In this document: one piece after another, positions 1 through 8,795 of the stretch
How the letters are laid out: every line of letters starts with the position of its first letter
Position numbering within the stretch: the stretch's first letter is position 1
The notes under the pieces: generated by a model
Seen by the model: the letters and a program-made list of their open reading frames with translations, nothing else
The model's database searches: none
What the model was told of the DNA's origin: nothing
Assembly: GCF_003386205.1 (NCBI RefSeq)
Contig: NZ_QRDY01000034.1
Location: 1-34,087, forward strand
From: Cohnella lupini
GTDB taxonomy: Bacteria; Bacillota; Bacilli; Paenibacillales; Paenibacillaceae
Length of the DNA stretch: 34,087 nucleotides
Reading direction: 5' to 3'
Position numbers and translations under genes: made by a program

Positions 1-57
1 CAAGCCAAACTTAAACAACGCGCACCGATTGAGTATCGGCACGCGCTGGCTGCTTAG
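1..57 (+). CDS. IS3-family transposase (orfB), C-terminal end only
   Basis: The first frame reads 18 codons and then TAG at 55-57. The peptide ends QAKLKQRAPIEYRHALAA, which has the typical tail of the IS3-family DDE transposase (a K-L-K ... P-x-E-Y-R pattern shortly before the stop). Only this tail is inside the window; the catalytic core lies upstream. It is followed by a T-rich stretch and a terminal-repeat-like sequence. The call rests on family resemblance of a short peptide, so the subgroup is uncertain. Confidence 0.72.
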   Translation, partial: QAKLKQRAPIEYRHALAA

Positions 58-93
58 CTTTTTTTACGTGTCTACTTGACGGGGGTATGACCA
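1..93 (+). mobile_element. Right end of an IS3-family insertion sequence
   Basis: After the transposase stop the sequence runs through a T tract into a segment at about 69-93 that contains GTCTACTTGACGGGGG and ends TGACCA. IS3-family ends characteristically finish in CA and often carry a GTCAAGTAGACA-type block when read inward, which is what the reverse complement shows. The left end is outside the window, so target duplication cannot be checked. The element ends about 60 bp past the stop codon of the minus-strand phosphatase gene and may have displaced that gene's terminator. Confidence 0.65.
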
Positions 94-151
94 GGATGTG
101 GGGTTTTTTTCGCTCAGCGGTAGTTGTGCTCATCCCGGAAAATAAATTTGC

Positions 152-1735
152 CTACCTTCTCAGAAGCTTCAATACATACTTCTTGATATCCACGATCCGA
201 TGGTATTCCGGTTCGACTCTGGTACCGAGAATGATCATCGGAACCGTCGATTCCGTGCGATGAAGCGAGCCATGACCGCCTCCGCCCTTATGAGCGGGAG
301 AGCTATGACCCGCTAACTCATACCCCGGTTTTGCCGTCACGATTAAAAATTCGCCTTCGTGAGAATGGAGCGCGGCCGACAGCCTGCGTAGAGCATCCGG
401 GTATAAACCGTACTCCAGTTCTTTTTTTGCCCCCCGCCGCATATACAGTATTTTCCAATCTCCGTCCAGCGCCCAAGACTGCTTATATACATCCGTTGTC
501 TCACCGATAGCTTTGAATCGGAGTTCGCCTGAGCTGCCGGATCGGATGACATGAACCCATCCCTTCTCCTCCCATGCGATCAGATCTATGCGGGATTCAA
601 CCTTCAGAAGCTCGGCAAAATTCCTTAAGGAAGTTTTGGTCGTCAGCTTGTACACGTAAGCCATCGTCTCGTTAACGGCCAGAACGATTTCCGTCTCCTT
701 ACTCACGGAGGAGCCTGGACGAAGAATGTTGTAATCCTTCAACAGATCCGGCATATCAATAACCGGCTCTTGTCCGGAAGGAACGATTGCAGACATTCCG
801 CTATCTCCGATCAGAATGATGATCGCTTGCTCCAGCGCTTGTTTCTTCGACCCGAACGACTCCAACATTTCGTTAAGCTGCCCGTCCAGCTTGATCACTT
901 CCTTCAGATCGGAAGGGCCCTCCTTGTGTAGCCGTTGATCCAGGTCTGGCAAGTAGACGTACAGAAAATCCGGCAACCGTCGCGCCTTGACCAGTTGCTT
1001 GACAGCTTCTACGCCGTACTCGTTGTTGAAGCCCATTTTACTTGCGATGCCTTCCGGCAAGCCTTTATCGGCACCGATCGGATTGGTAAAAGCCCCGAGT
1101 GCTAGCAAGTCTGGCCCCTTTACCTTTATTTCAGCCGGCAATGAAGTCGGTTTATGAAGATACGGCGGTACGGCGAGGATATGATCCGTCTTTCCGCGGT
1201 AGATCAATCCGTTAATGGACCCCGACTTGAAACCGAAGCTCGTCAATTCATCATAGATTGTGGCTATGCGCGGATTTAAGTGTTTGCCGTTGAGATGAAT
1301 GATGGCATCGGTCAGCACGGGATTCACGCCGTGCCTCATGATTTCCATCGGCCCCGTTCCGTAATTGACGAGTCGATGCTCGTCGGCCGAATACCATACC
1401 AGTCCGGGAATATGATGCCCATCCGGATAGGCTCCCGTCACGATTGAGCTGTCGATGGTTACCGACATGGTCGGGAAAGAGCTGACGAGATCCTTGTAGT
1501 ACCGGCCATTGTCGATCATATATCGAAAAGTAGGGAGCAGCTTCCTTTTGATTCCTTCGTCGATCGCCTGATACATCAACGAATCGGCGACGACGAGGAT
1601 CACTTTCTTGGAGCTTGGCTCCCGATTCGATTTGGCTCGAAGAAGCTCGACCTCGTCGCCTTGGCGAGACTTGCCGGAGCAGCTTGAAATCACGGCAAGC
1701 ACCGCTATTAACGTGCAAATTCGCTTCAACCGCAT
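152..1735 (-). CDS. Alkaline phosphatase-superfamily lipoprotein (type I phosphodiesterase/NPP-like)
   Basis: Predicted extracytoplasmic phosphoesterase of the type I phosphodiesterase/nucleotide pyrophosphatase family, anchored by lipid. The chosen ATG at 1735 follows an AAGGGTGA ribosome binding site and gives a lipoprotein signal with lipobox VISSC; longer in-frame starts up to 1801 lack a well-placed site. Family features follow in order: the metal Asp in VVADS, the nucleophile region FPTMSVTID followed by TGAYPDGH, a second metal cluster PDLDQRLHKEGP, a GDSGM motif, and a late His in GGGGHGS. The usual family motif is DHG, so the His metal ligand appears replaced by Ser. The protein is 527 residues, normal for the family. 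It is divergent from the gene at 1931, and an IS3 end lies just downstream. Substrate unknown. Confidence 0.85.
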   Translation of the reverse strand: MRLKRICTLIAVLAVISSCSGKSRQGDEVELLRAKSNREPSSKKVILVVADSLMYQAIDEGIKRKLLPTFRYMIDNGRYYKDLVSSFPTMSVTIDSSIVTGAYPDGHHIPGLVWYSADEHRLVNYGTGPMEIMRHGVNPVLTDAIIHLNGKHLNPRIATIYDELTSFGFKSGSINGLIYRGKTDHILAVPPYLHKPTSLPAEIKVKGPDLLALGAFTNPIGADKGLPEGIASKMGFNNEYGVEAVKQLVKARRLPDFLYVYLPDLDQRLHKEGPSDLKEVIKLDGQLNEMLESFGSKKQALEQAIIILIGDSGMSAIVPSGQEPVIDMPDLLKDYNILRPGSSVSKETEIVLAVNETMAYVYKLTTKTSLRNFAELLKVESRIDLIAWEEKGWVHVIRSGSSGELRFKAIGETTDVYKQSWALDGDWKILYMRRGAKKELEYGLYPDALRRLSAALHSHEGEFLIVTAKPGYELAGHSSPAHKGGGGHGSLHRTESTVPMIILGTRVEPEYHRIVDIKKYVLKLLRR

Positions 1736-1930
1736 CAACGCTTGTTCACCCTTAATCCGATTAGACATCCCCTTGTTTTTTCCAGAATAGGGTCGAATCA
1801 TTCACGACGGTCTAAGCGGCGTTATGACTATTGTCTAGGTTAATATCTGGACTTCGGTAAGATATCAGTTAACATCCAGAGATTTACAATAAAAACATCA
1901 AAGTCGAACGACTTCAAAGGAGAAACCGAG

Positions 1931-2818
1931 ATGAATACCAAGGGAATGAATCGTACGATTGAAGAACCCGAATCGTCGGTCCGATTTTTCGAAGGAGAGA
2001 AGCGGTTGGTGCTTACCGGGCTACTAGGCTTTCTGCTCGCGGGGGTATGCGCGGTATGGGTAGCATTGTATGGGGGACCGGTATCGCCCGACGGAAATAT
2101 TTCCAAAGCTTTTTCGTTTAATGCGGCTTTGGGAATATTCCTGCTATCGACGGCTGCGATTGCTCCATTTTCCGCAATGCGGGCAAGAGGAAGAGCATTC
2201 TTCCGTTGGTCTTACATTCTGCTTGCTCTTTATTCTTATTTTGCGGAAACCGTTCAGAATTTTCGTGGCGTGAACCCCAGGTTTGTTAAAGAAGGCACCC
2301 TCTATGACGAAATCATCGGTAATATCTTCGCTTTAGTGGCCCTGCTTCTGGTTCTGTACTATCTGTTCTTTGCTATCCAATTTTTCCGCAAGAAAGCTTA
2401 CTTGCGTCGTCCGGCGCTGGTTGTAGGAATCCGATACGCCATGATCGCGGTTATGCTCTCGTTTATGGCCGGTATTTGGATTTCCGTTAATAACGGCCGA
2501 ACCGTCGGCATTCACGGGAATATTATCGTACTGCACGGCCTCGGCTTCCACGCTCTGCAAGCTTTACCGCTTGTCGCCTGGCTGTCCGACCGTACTTCAT
2601 TTTCGAAAGGCGCTCGCACCAAATGGATTCATTTAACCGGTATCGCATATGTGCTCGGTTTAATAGCCCTTGGTTGGCAGACCTATCTGGGTCGCGGCAT
2701 CTTCGAATGGTCCACGCTCTCTTTTCTAATTTGCGCCTGTTTCCTTATTTCATTGGCGGCCGGGGCGCAAGTTCTTCGTAAACCTACCGACCCCAATGGA
2801 GTGCCACGCTCTCTCTGA
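1931..2818 (+). CDS. Polytopic membrane protein of unknown function
   Basis: I do not recognise a named family. The 295-residue protein starts at an ATG with AAAGGAGA about 8 bases upstream. After a short polar N-terminus it shows about eight hydrophobic segments, beginning near LVLTGLLGFLLAGVCAV, FNAALGIFLLSTAAIAPF, YILLALYSYFAE, FALVALLLVLYYLFFAI, YAMIAVMLSFMAGIWI, HALQALPLVAWL, TGIAYVLGLIALGW and FLICACFLISLAAG. The segment HGLGFHALQALP carries two His residues facing a membrane helix and is the only motif that looks functional. The gene is divergent from the phosphatase lipoprotein with a ~200-bp shared upstream region, and ends in a bidirectional terminator shared with the convergent peptidase gene. 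Confidence 0.8.
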   Translation: MNTKGMNRTIEEPESSVRFFEGEKRLVLTGLLGFLLAGVCAVWVALYGGPVSPDGNISKAFSFNAALGIFLLSTAAIAPFSAMRARGRAFFRWSYILLALYSYFAETVQNFRGVNPRFVKEGTLYDEIIGNIFALVALLLVLYYLFFAIQFFRKKAYLRRPALVVGIRYAMIAVMLSFMAGIWISVNNGRTVGIHGNIIVLHGLGFHALQALPLVAWLSDRTSFSKGARTKWIHLTGIAYVLGLIALGWQTYLGRGIFEWSTLSFLICACFLISLAAGAQVLRKPTDPNGVPRSL

Positions 2819-2870
2819 ATCAATAGTAACCGGGCCGATCGCCGCCATCGTAGCCATTTTGTACGAAAAA

Positions 2871-2914
2871 AAAGGTGCAGCCCTCATCCAAATTCATGAG
2901 GAGCTGCACCTTTT
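2871..2914. terminator. Bidirectional rho-independent terminator
   Basis: A stem GGTGCAG...CTGCACC, extended inward by CCTCAT/ATGAGG, has an A run on its left and TTTT on its right. It can therefore stop both the plus-strand membrane gene ending at 2818 and the minus-strand peptidase gene ending at 2949. Confidence 0.9.
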
Positions 2915-2948
2915 CCGTTAGTGAATGGATAATGCTATTTTATTCGAT

Positions 2949-5900
2949 TTATTCGATACCCATCAGTCTATCGATAATCACCGCTGCTTGAGCGCGGCTG
3001 GCGATTCCCTTCGGAGAGAAGGTGTCGGCGGATACGCCGTTAATTACTCCTTCTTCCGTCAGAAGAGCAATGGAATCCTTGGAGTACGATGCCATGCTCG
3101 AGCTATCCTTGAACTTCAGAAGCGCGGCAGCCGGATCTTGGGCTTGCTTGCCCTTAACCGACTTGAGAACGTTCGCGCTTAGGATGGCCATTTCCTCCCG
3201 AGTGATCGGGCGAGTCGGATCGAACTTGTCGCCGCCTACGCCTTGAGCAAGCTTCAGCTTGACGGCGGTAGCGACGAACGAGTAATACCACGCTCCGGAC
3301 GGCACGTCGCCGAACGATACGGTCGCATCCTTGTCCAGCAATCCGAACGCGCGGATCAGCATGGTCAGGAATTCGGCGCGCGTTACTTGCTTCAGCGGCT
3401 CGAACTTATCGGCGCTAACGCCGGTTACGATGCCTTTGGCGGCAAGCGATTGAATCGCGGTTATCGCCCATGTTGCTTTGCCGAGATCCTTGAAGTCTGG
3501 AACCGTCACCGGAGTCGTCGGTTCGGTCGGAGGTTCAACCGGATCTGTTGGCGGCGTTACAGGCGGTACATAGGGTCCACCGGTATAAGGCGGTTGGACG
3601 TCAACTTTCAAGGAAGCATAAACAGCTTCTGCCATCAGCCTGAATTGCGCTTGCGGGTGATCCTTGTTGAAGGAGTCGGATGCGAAGATCGTCGCGTTCA
3701 AACCGTCCTTCTTGTATGTGAAGCCAGCTGTTTTGCCCTTGGCAGCGTCCTGAGTCGGCCACCATCCAGCCACGAAGAAATCGTCGGCGTTCTTGATGGT
3801 CGCAATGACCGTTGCTCCCGTTGGTACCCCGGTAATGTATGAACCGGTATTCGTATACAGATAATCTTCCGCTTCATAAGGAGCGGTAATGATGCTGTCT
3901 TGGGACAGTTCGGCTTTGTATAAGCCTTCGTAAGCATTCTCCGTCTTGTAATCGAAGCCGGTCAGAACATTAGCGTTCTTGAATACGCTCATGCCGCTCT
4001 TGCCGAACCCGATGTATGGTTTAGCTTTGATCTGAGCTGCGTTACCCGCGTTCAGGAGTACGTCCGCTTCATCCAGTACGTTCGTAACCTTAAAGCCAAG
4101 CTGCTTCAGAACGAATTCCGGAACGCCTTTTGCCGTCGCTCCGACGGTGACCGGCTTCAATACGATCCCCGCCTGATTTCCATCGTTAGGGAAAGGAACT
4201 ACCGTTAGTACATACTTGCTTAAGATCGGTGTAAGGCTCGTGGATTCTACAAGGAAATCGCCTTTCTCATAAGAGCGGCCATCGCCATTCTCAAGTAGAG
4301 TGACCTTTTTACCGGCGGCAATCAACTCATTTACTGCTTGTATCGCCGCATTACTATCGCTGCGAACGACATAATAATTAGCTTCGTCCGATACCGTCGT
4401 TCCTGGAATCGTTAACGCCGATTCATCCGTCAATTCGCTCGTCTTGCCAGTGAAAGCACCGACCACTCGAGTCTCGTAGCTATCGAAGCCTCTCATTTCG
4501 GGGAAGCTTTGAATAATGTCCGAATACATTTCCTTGAAATCGGATACGTCGAATCCATCGTATAACACGACATTCGCGAAGCCGCGGCTGGCTTGATGCA
4601 TGTTAACGACGAAGGTTCCGGACGGATAAGTCGTGCTTCCAACCGTTACGCTCTCTTTCGTCCTCTCCACTTCAACCCCGTTGTGCAGCAGGTACTTCAC
4701 CATTTTGTAAGCCTCGGAAGGACTCTTCTGAAGCTCCGCGTCTACCGGCAACACATAGTACTCAGGGAAGAAGTTCTCGTTGCCTGTGCGAGGACGGCCG
4801 ATCTCTTCGTATTTGGCGTTGACAAGGTACTTGTCTACGGCTTTGTTATCTTCGTTGTTGACGCCGCGTTTGTAAATTTCCAGCTGATTCAGGAATAGCT
4901 CGTCTTTGTTGTCGACAAGATATTTCGTCGCTGCCAAAGCCGTGTAATATAACGCGTCGGTCGAGTCTTGGTTCAACTCGGGAATTTCGACCGTATGCCC
5001 CATCGCTCCATGGTGCATAGCGAAGACGGCAGTGTAAGCCGGGGATCCGTCATCCCATCCCGTTGCATTTGCAATCGGCTTGTAATTAGGATCTTGGGCT
5101 GCTTTCAAGCCTTCCTCGTAAGGGATGTGGAACACGTCGTATTTCGTATTGGCAACGCCTGCGCGGCCCATTAAGTTCGCTTGCTCCACCATATTGTCGA
5201 TCAGAAGATCATACTCGAAATTCGGATCGTGCGGAGGCGTGCATGGTTCGATCAGGAACTCTTTGACGAAGCCATGGAAGTCAAGGAAGGTTGTCGGCAT
5301 CCATTTCGCCAACTCCCCCATCACTTGCTGCGTTTCCGGCTGCGTTTGGTAAGAGTTGTCGCGGTTCAGATCGAAGCCCGCCGCATTCTGGCGAGTATTC
5401 AGGAATCGACCATCCGGATTCTCCGTATAATTCAGCAAGAAAATAACGTTGTCCAGCGCACTGTCGACATCAAGCGTAACCGTTTGAGAATTACCTTGAT
5501 CATCTGTCGTCTCGTAGGAGACGGTATCCTTAGTTACTAGCGATCTAAAAATATTGATAATAGCGTCTACGCCCGGAGCTTCGTCCGGATGAATGTTGTT
5601 AATCCAGATCGGAACTTTGTAATCCGTCAACTCGCCTGATTTGATCTTCTCCTGCAGAGCTGCCGGGTTATCGTTCATTAACGGCAATATCTCGTTCAGG
5701 TATTTATCGACGGAATCTTTATCCTTCGCAACGATCGAGAAATTGATATCGCGGCCCTGCCCCGACTTACCGATAACCTTATTCTCGATGTAGCGGTCTT
5801 GCTTATCCGGGCTCGCCATGATCTCGTTGATCGCCGGCTTAATGTCGTCGTATGCGTGGTAATCGTCATAGACATTGTAAGGGACTTTGACTTTAGCCAC

Positions 5901-7376
5901 GTTGCCTTTCTTATCCGCTACCGCTAGTATATTCGCGGCATTCAACGATTTCAGCAACGGTGGATAAAGAGTTCGGTTACCGGACATGTTCGAAGTTCCG
6001 AAAATTTGATCGAACATGACTTTCGCATGGACCTTGCCGCCTACTTCTACCGGAGTACCTACAAGTTTAATATAAGGATCTCCAGAGTAAACCTTGTCCG
6101 TACTGTTGTATTTCTTATATTCGCTGAAGTCTTTGCCGCCGTAAGTCCAAGCCAGATCCGATAACGCGGAGCCGCTTGGCAAATCGAACTCGACGTCGAA
6201 TGTCCGAGTTTCCGTAATAGCTGCTTTATCATTGTCTTTATCATTATCGTTACTGACTTCATTGTTTAGCTTGAGCTCCTGCGGCTCTTGAATCTCGAGC
6301 AGGATGTTGGACAACAGTTGGGAGAATGTGCTCAAATGGTTTTCGATACGTCCCGGATAGGTTGCCGAAATGTGATCGAGAGTATCCTTCTCCGTATGCC
6401 ACACTTCGCCTTCCAACTCGGTTTGCGTGTAGCCGTCCATATCGCCCAGCAACCAGTTGGTCGCTTCCAGATATCCGTATGGAATACCGGCATCCTTAAA
6501 CGGAGCATGGTCGCTCCAGTCCCCGGTCGTACCGGCCGGATATTCGGGATTCACGCCCTGCTGGGTCGTCACGTCAAGATGAAGGTCCTTGGCGATGTCT
6601 AAACCCAGATCGCGAACGAAGCCCTCTGAGCCTGCGTTGCCGTAAATATGCATGTTGTCGCCTACGGCTAAGCTGTCGAGGTTGATCATCGCAATCGTGT
6701 TATCTTTGTCTTCCTGGGACATCTTGGCAACATATGCTTTCGAGCCTCTTAACCCCGTCTCTTCCGCACCGAAAGCTATGAACTTAATGGTATACGGAGT
6801 AACCTTATCCGCCACCGTCCTAGCCGCTTCCATCATGACCGCAACGCCGGAGCCGTTGTCATCGGCGCCTTTGCTTGCTGCAACCGAATCATAATGGGCT
6901 CCTACGATAACGACTTTATCGGAAGTACCCGCCTTAGTCGCGATGACATTGGATGAATTTATCGTTTTATCTTTACTCGTATAGCTGAAAGGTTGGATAT
7001 CGACACCTAAACCTAGCTTGGCGAATTCGCCCGTAATGTAATCGCGAGCCGCGACATCTTCCGGACTTCCCGCTACTCTAGTACCGATCGTCGAGGATAA
7101 ATAAGTGAGATATTCATAGGCAGGTATGCCTGGAGGTTGATAAACTATACTTTGAACCGAAGGAGCCTGTAGTTCGTAAGATTCCGGATCCGCAGTCGGA
7201 GTCGGCTCCGCCGACGGCGAAGGTTCCGCATCTCCGGTTGGGGACTCGTTCGTAACGATAACCGGAGCTCCGTTCCCGGTTTCCTCGGCGAATGCGTTCG
7301 GCGCGATGGCCGAAATAACGAGCGCGAACGCCAATAGCAGTGAAAGCATCTGTCTTGTCCATCTCTTCTTTTGCAT
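2949..7376 (-). CDS. Secreted SLH-anchored double peptidase (M28 aminopeptidase plus M14 carboxypeptidase)
   Basis: A 1475-residue exported protein that probably degrades peptides at the cell surface. The start has GGAGGTAGAAC directly before ATG. Residues 1-30 are a signal peptide ending NAFA. Residues ~85-360 form an M28 zinc peptidase with all five metal ligands visible: GAHYDS, DDNGSG, GAEETG, NLDS and WSDHAPF. Residues ~500-870 form an M14-type zinc carboxypeptidase: HPDEAPG (His and Glu ligands), FDLNRDN (substrate-binding Asn-Arg), FLDFHGF (third ligand) and GHTVEIPEL (catalytic Glu). A Pro/Thr linker follows near 1265-1285, then three SLH repeats to the C-terminus, including TRAEF and TREEM motifs that bind pyruvylated wall polymer. 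Having both peptidase families in one chain is unusual. A GntR operator-like site lies 174 bp upstream. Confidence 0.92.
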   Translation of the reverse strand: MQKKRWTRQMLSLLLAFALVISAIAPNAFAEETGNGAPVIVTNESPTGDAEPSPSAEPTPTADPESYELQAPSVQSIVYQPPGIPAYEYLTYLSSTIGTRVAGSPEDVAARDYITGEFAKLGLGVDIQPFSYTSKDKTINSSNVIATKAGTSDKVVIVGAHYDSVAASKGADDNGSGVAVMMEAARTVADKVTPYTIKFIAFGAEETGLRGSKAYVAKMSQEDKDNTIAMINLDSLAVGDNMHIYGNAGSEGFVRDLGLDIAKDLHLDVTTQQGVNPEYPAGTTGDWSDHAPFKDAGIPYGYLEATNWLLGDMDGYTQTELEGEVWHTEKDTLDHISATYPGRIENHLSTFSQLLSNILLEIQEPQELKLNNEVSNDNDKDNDKAAITETRTFDVEFDLPSGSALSDLAWTYGGKDFSEYKKYNSTDKVYSGDPYIKLVGTPVEVGGKVHAKVMFDQIFGTSNMSGNRTLYPPLLKSLNAANILAVADKKGNVAKVKVPYNVYDDYHAYDDIKPAINEIMASPDKQDRYIENKVIGKSGQGRDINFSIVAKDKDSVDKYLNEILPLMNDNPAALQEKIKSGELTDYKVPIWINNIHPDEAPGVDAIINIFRSLVTKDTVSYETTDDQGNSQTVTLDVDSALDNVIFLLNYTENPDGRFLNTRQNAAGFDLNRDNSYQTQPETQQVMGELAKWMPTTFLDFHGFVKEFLIEPCTPPHDPNFEYDLLIDNMVEQANLMGRAGVANTKYDVFHIPYEEGLKAAQDPNYKPIANATGWDDGSPAYTAVFAMHHGAMGHTVEIPELNQDSTDALYYTALAATKYLVDNKDELFLNQLEIYKRGVNNEDNKAVDKYLVNAKYEEIGRPRTGNENFFPEYYVLPVDAELQKSPSEAYKMVKYLLHNGVEVERTKESVTVGSTTYPSGTFVVNMHQASRGFANVVLYDGFDVSDFKEMYSDIIQSFPEMRGFDSYETRVVGAFTGKTSELTDESALTIPGTTVSDEANYYVVRSDSNAAIQAVNELIAAGKKVTLLENGDGRSYEKGDFLVESTSLTPILSKYVLTVVPFPNDGNQAGIVLKPVTVGATAKGVPEFVLKQLGFKVTNVLDEADVLLNAGNAAQIKAKPYIGFGKSGMSVFKNANVLTGFDYKTENAYEGLYKAELSQDSIITAPYEAEDYLYTNTGSYITGVPTGATVIATIKNADDFFVAGWWPTQDAAKGKTAGFTYKKDGLNATIFASDSFNKDHPQAQFRLMAEAVYASLKVDVQPPYTGGPYVPPVTPPTDPVEPPTEPTTPVTVPDFKDLGKATWAITAIQSLAAKGIVTGVSADKFEPLKQVTRAEFLTMLIRAFGLLDKDATVSFGDVPSGAWYYSFVATAVKLKLAQGVGGDKFDPTRPITREEMAILSANVLKSVKGKQAQDPAAALLKFKDSSSMASYSKDSIALLTEEGVINGVSADTFSPKGIASRAQAAVIIDRLMGIE

Positions 7377-7534
7377 GTTCTACCTCCAATTTTTGGTATA
7401 AGGATTTCGAAAAATGCTATTGAAGTGAGAGTCACTTAATAGAGGAGTAATCGACCGCGATATTTTCCAAATCCATCGACGGCGCAATGAGTCGAAATTA
7501 ACCGTTTTTTCTTTCTCCATCGCACGGAATCCGA

Positions 7535-7602
7535 CCCTCACACCAACTGTGTATACAATATACAAAATACAATATATCAAATTATGTTAGGAATCATATC
7601 AT
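7535..7602 (-). promoter_or_regulatory. GntR operator-like block A upstream of the peptidase gene
   Basis: TGTATACA at 7550-7557 is a perfect palindrome within a longer AT-rich array. Read on the minus strand the block contains TATATTGTA twice, 14 bp apart. Aligned by eye without gaps to 10224-10291 it matches at about 53 of 68 positions. The core matches the TTGTATACAA centre of the well-known gluconate GntR operator of Bacillus subtilis. The neighbouring GntR/FCD regulator at 10560 is the obvious candidate ligand-responsive repressor or activator. Exact -35/-10 boxes are not clear. Confidence 0.6.
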
Positions 7603-7644
7603 TTAAAAGAGGAGGCAACAACTGCATTTTACTAGTTTTTTAAT

Positions 7645-7681
7645 CATTTTGAGAGACTTTCTGGACCTATCTCTTAAAATG
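7645..7681. repeat. Imperfect inverted repeat (hairpin)
   Basis: CATTTTGAGAGA and TCTCTTAAAATG pair over 12 positions with one G-T wobble around a 13-base loop. There is no adjacent T run on either strand sufficient to call a terminator. Role unknown. Confidence 0.55.
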
Positions 7682-7742
7682 AGTCGTTGTAACTACTTTC
7701 AATGTCATAATACCTATCATTTGTCTGGACGCGTCGTAAAAC

Positions 7743-7801
7743 GGGAAATAACCAAGGAAAAGATCGGATTACGGCTCCGAGCTTCTTCTTGGTTATTTCC
7801 C
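7743..7801 (-). terminator. Long hairpin, probable terminator of rocD-rocF
   Basis: GGGAAATAACCAAG and CTTGGTTATTTCCC form a perfect 14-bp stem, with further pairing inside the 31-base interior. Read on the minus strand it follows the rocF stop by 40 bases and is followed by GTTTTACG, a short T run. The stem is longer than that of a usual terminator. Confidence 0.6.
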
Positions 7802-7840
7802 TTGCTTGATTTATCGCGTCCTGTTACTCGCAAATATTAA

Positions 7841-8743
7841 TTACAAAATTCGTTTACCTAGCAGCGAAGCGGCCAGCTCTACCGCATGGCGGGCCGTTCG
7901 CCTGTCGTAGTCCAGCACCCCGTTCACTTCGACGATATCCATCGACGTAATCTTGCCCGACTCGGCGAATAGCTCCATCGCGAAGTGAGCCTCGCGGTAG
8001 CTTAAGCCTCCCGGAACCGGAGTCCCTACTCCGCCTGCAACCAGCGGGTCTAGCGAATCCAAATCGAAGCTCAGATGCACTCCGTCCGTCCCCTCGCCCA
8101 CGATTGCAATAGCCTGTTCCACGACCGTCTTCATGCCCAGCTTGTCGATATCGTGCATCGTGAAGCAGGCGATTCCTTCGGAGCGAATCAACTCCCTCTC
8201 TCCGGGGTCGATATCGCGCGCCCCAATGATGACCAACTTATCTTTGTTTATCAGAGTCGCGCCGGGTATATCCGTAAGCTTATACTCCGCTTTCCCGAGT
8301 GCCACCGCTAGCGGCATTCCATGCGCGTTACCGGAAGGAGTGGTCTCTTCCGTATTCATGTCGCTGTGCGCGTCGAACCAGATGACGCCGAGGTTGCGGT
8401 AGTGCGCCGTCAGCCCGGCAAGCGAACCGATCGCGACGCTGTGATCTCCTCCGAGCACGAGCGGAAAGCAGTTCGAGGAAACGGCTTGAGATACGTGCTC
8501 GCTCACCTGTCTGCTCATCTCTTGAACTTCGGCTAGATGTTTAACCTTCCCCTCTCCTCCGATGCCCGAGAAATGCTTATAGCAATCCACCTCGCTATCG
8601 CCGGCTAATTCCACTCCGATACTCTTCAGTTGATTGAGTAAGCCGGCCTTGATTACGCTTTCCGGCCCGAGCTCCGTCCCTGCTCGCCCGCCTCCCAAAC
8701 CGAAGGGAACTTTGATGAGCTGCACTTTCTTATCGATGTCCAT
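7841..8743 (-). CDS. rocF: Arginase
   Basis: Hydrolyses arginine to ornithine and urea in the cytoplasm, the first step of the arginase pathway. The chosen ATG at 8743 is preceded by GGAGGAGAAAAGG; a further in-frame ATG at 8767 would lie upstream of this site and lacks one. The resulting 300 residues match the length of Bacillus arginases. The manganese-binding ureohydrolase motifs are all present: LGGDHSVAIGS, WFDAHSDMN and SFDLDSLDP, with NAHGMPLA in the active-site loop. It is the second gene of an operon, 52 bp after rocD, so the two enzymes act in sequence on arginine and then ornithine. No arginine permease gene is present in the window. The call is firm, although formally agmatinase-like ureohydrolases share these motifs. 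Confidence 0.95.
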   Translation of the reverse strand: MDIDKKVQLIKVPFGLGGGRAGTELGPESVIKAGLLNQLKSIGVELAGDSEVDCYKHFSGIGGEGKVKHLAEVQEMSRQVSEHVSQAVSSNCFPLVLGGDHSVAIGSLAGLTAHYRNLGVIWFDAHSDMNTEETTPSGNAHGMPLAVALGKAEYKLTDIPGATLINKDKLVIIGARDIDPGERELIRSEGIACFTMHDIDKLGMKTVVEQAIAIVGEGTDGVHLSFDLDSLDPLVAGGVGTPVPGGLSYREAHFAMELFAESGKITSMDIVEVNGVLDYDRRTARHAVELAASLLGKRIL

Positions 8744-8795
8744 CCTTTTCTCCTCCTCCGTCCGCATTAAGGAACTTGAAATCCTATCGTAACCT

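Larger units (their letters stand above)
7377..7840. other. Intergenic region with operator-like site and two hairpins
   Basis: No convincing gene. It holds the presumed control region of the peptidase gene (68-bp block at 7535-7602), an imperfect hairpin at 7645-7681 and a long perfect-stem hairpin at 7743-7801 that probably ends the rocD-rocF transcript. An SD-like AGAGGAGG near 7608-7615 on the plus strand is not followed by a credible start and reading frame. Confidence 0.7.

Noticed and set aside
1..66. Hairpin plus T run as a terminator of an upstream plus-strand gene
   Set aside because: The stem (CCGAT/ATCGG region) lies inside the transposase reading frame, so the coding explanation is preferred. 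It might still end the IS transcript.
7649..7840. 63-codon plus-strand frame
   Set aside because: It overlaps two hairpins, begins at a non-ATG codon without a matching ribosome binding site, and has no family features.
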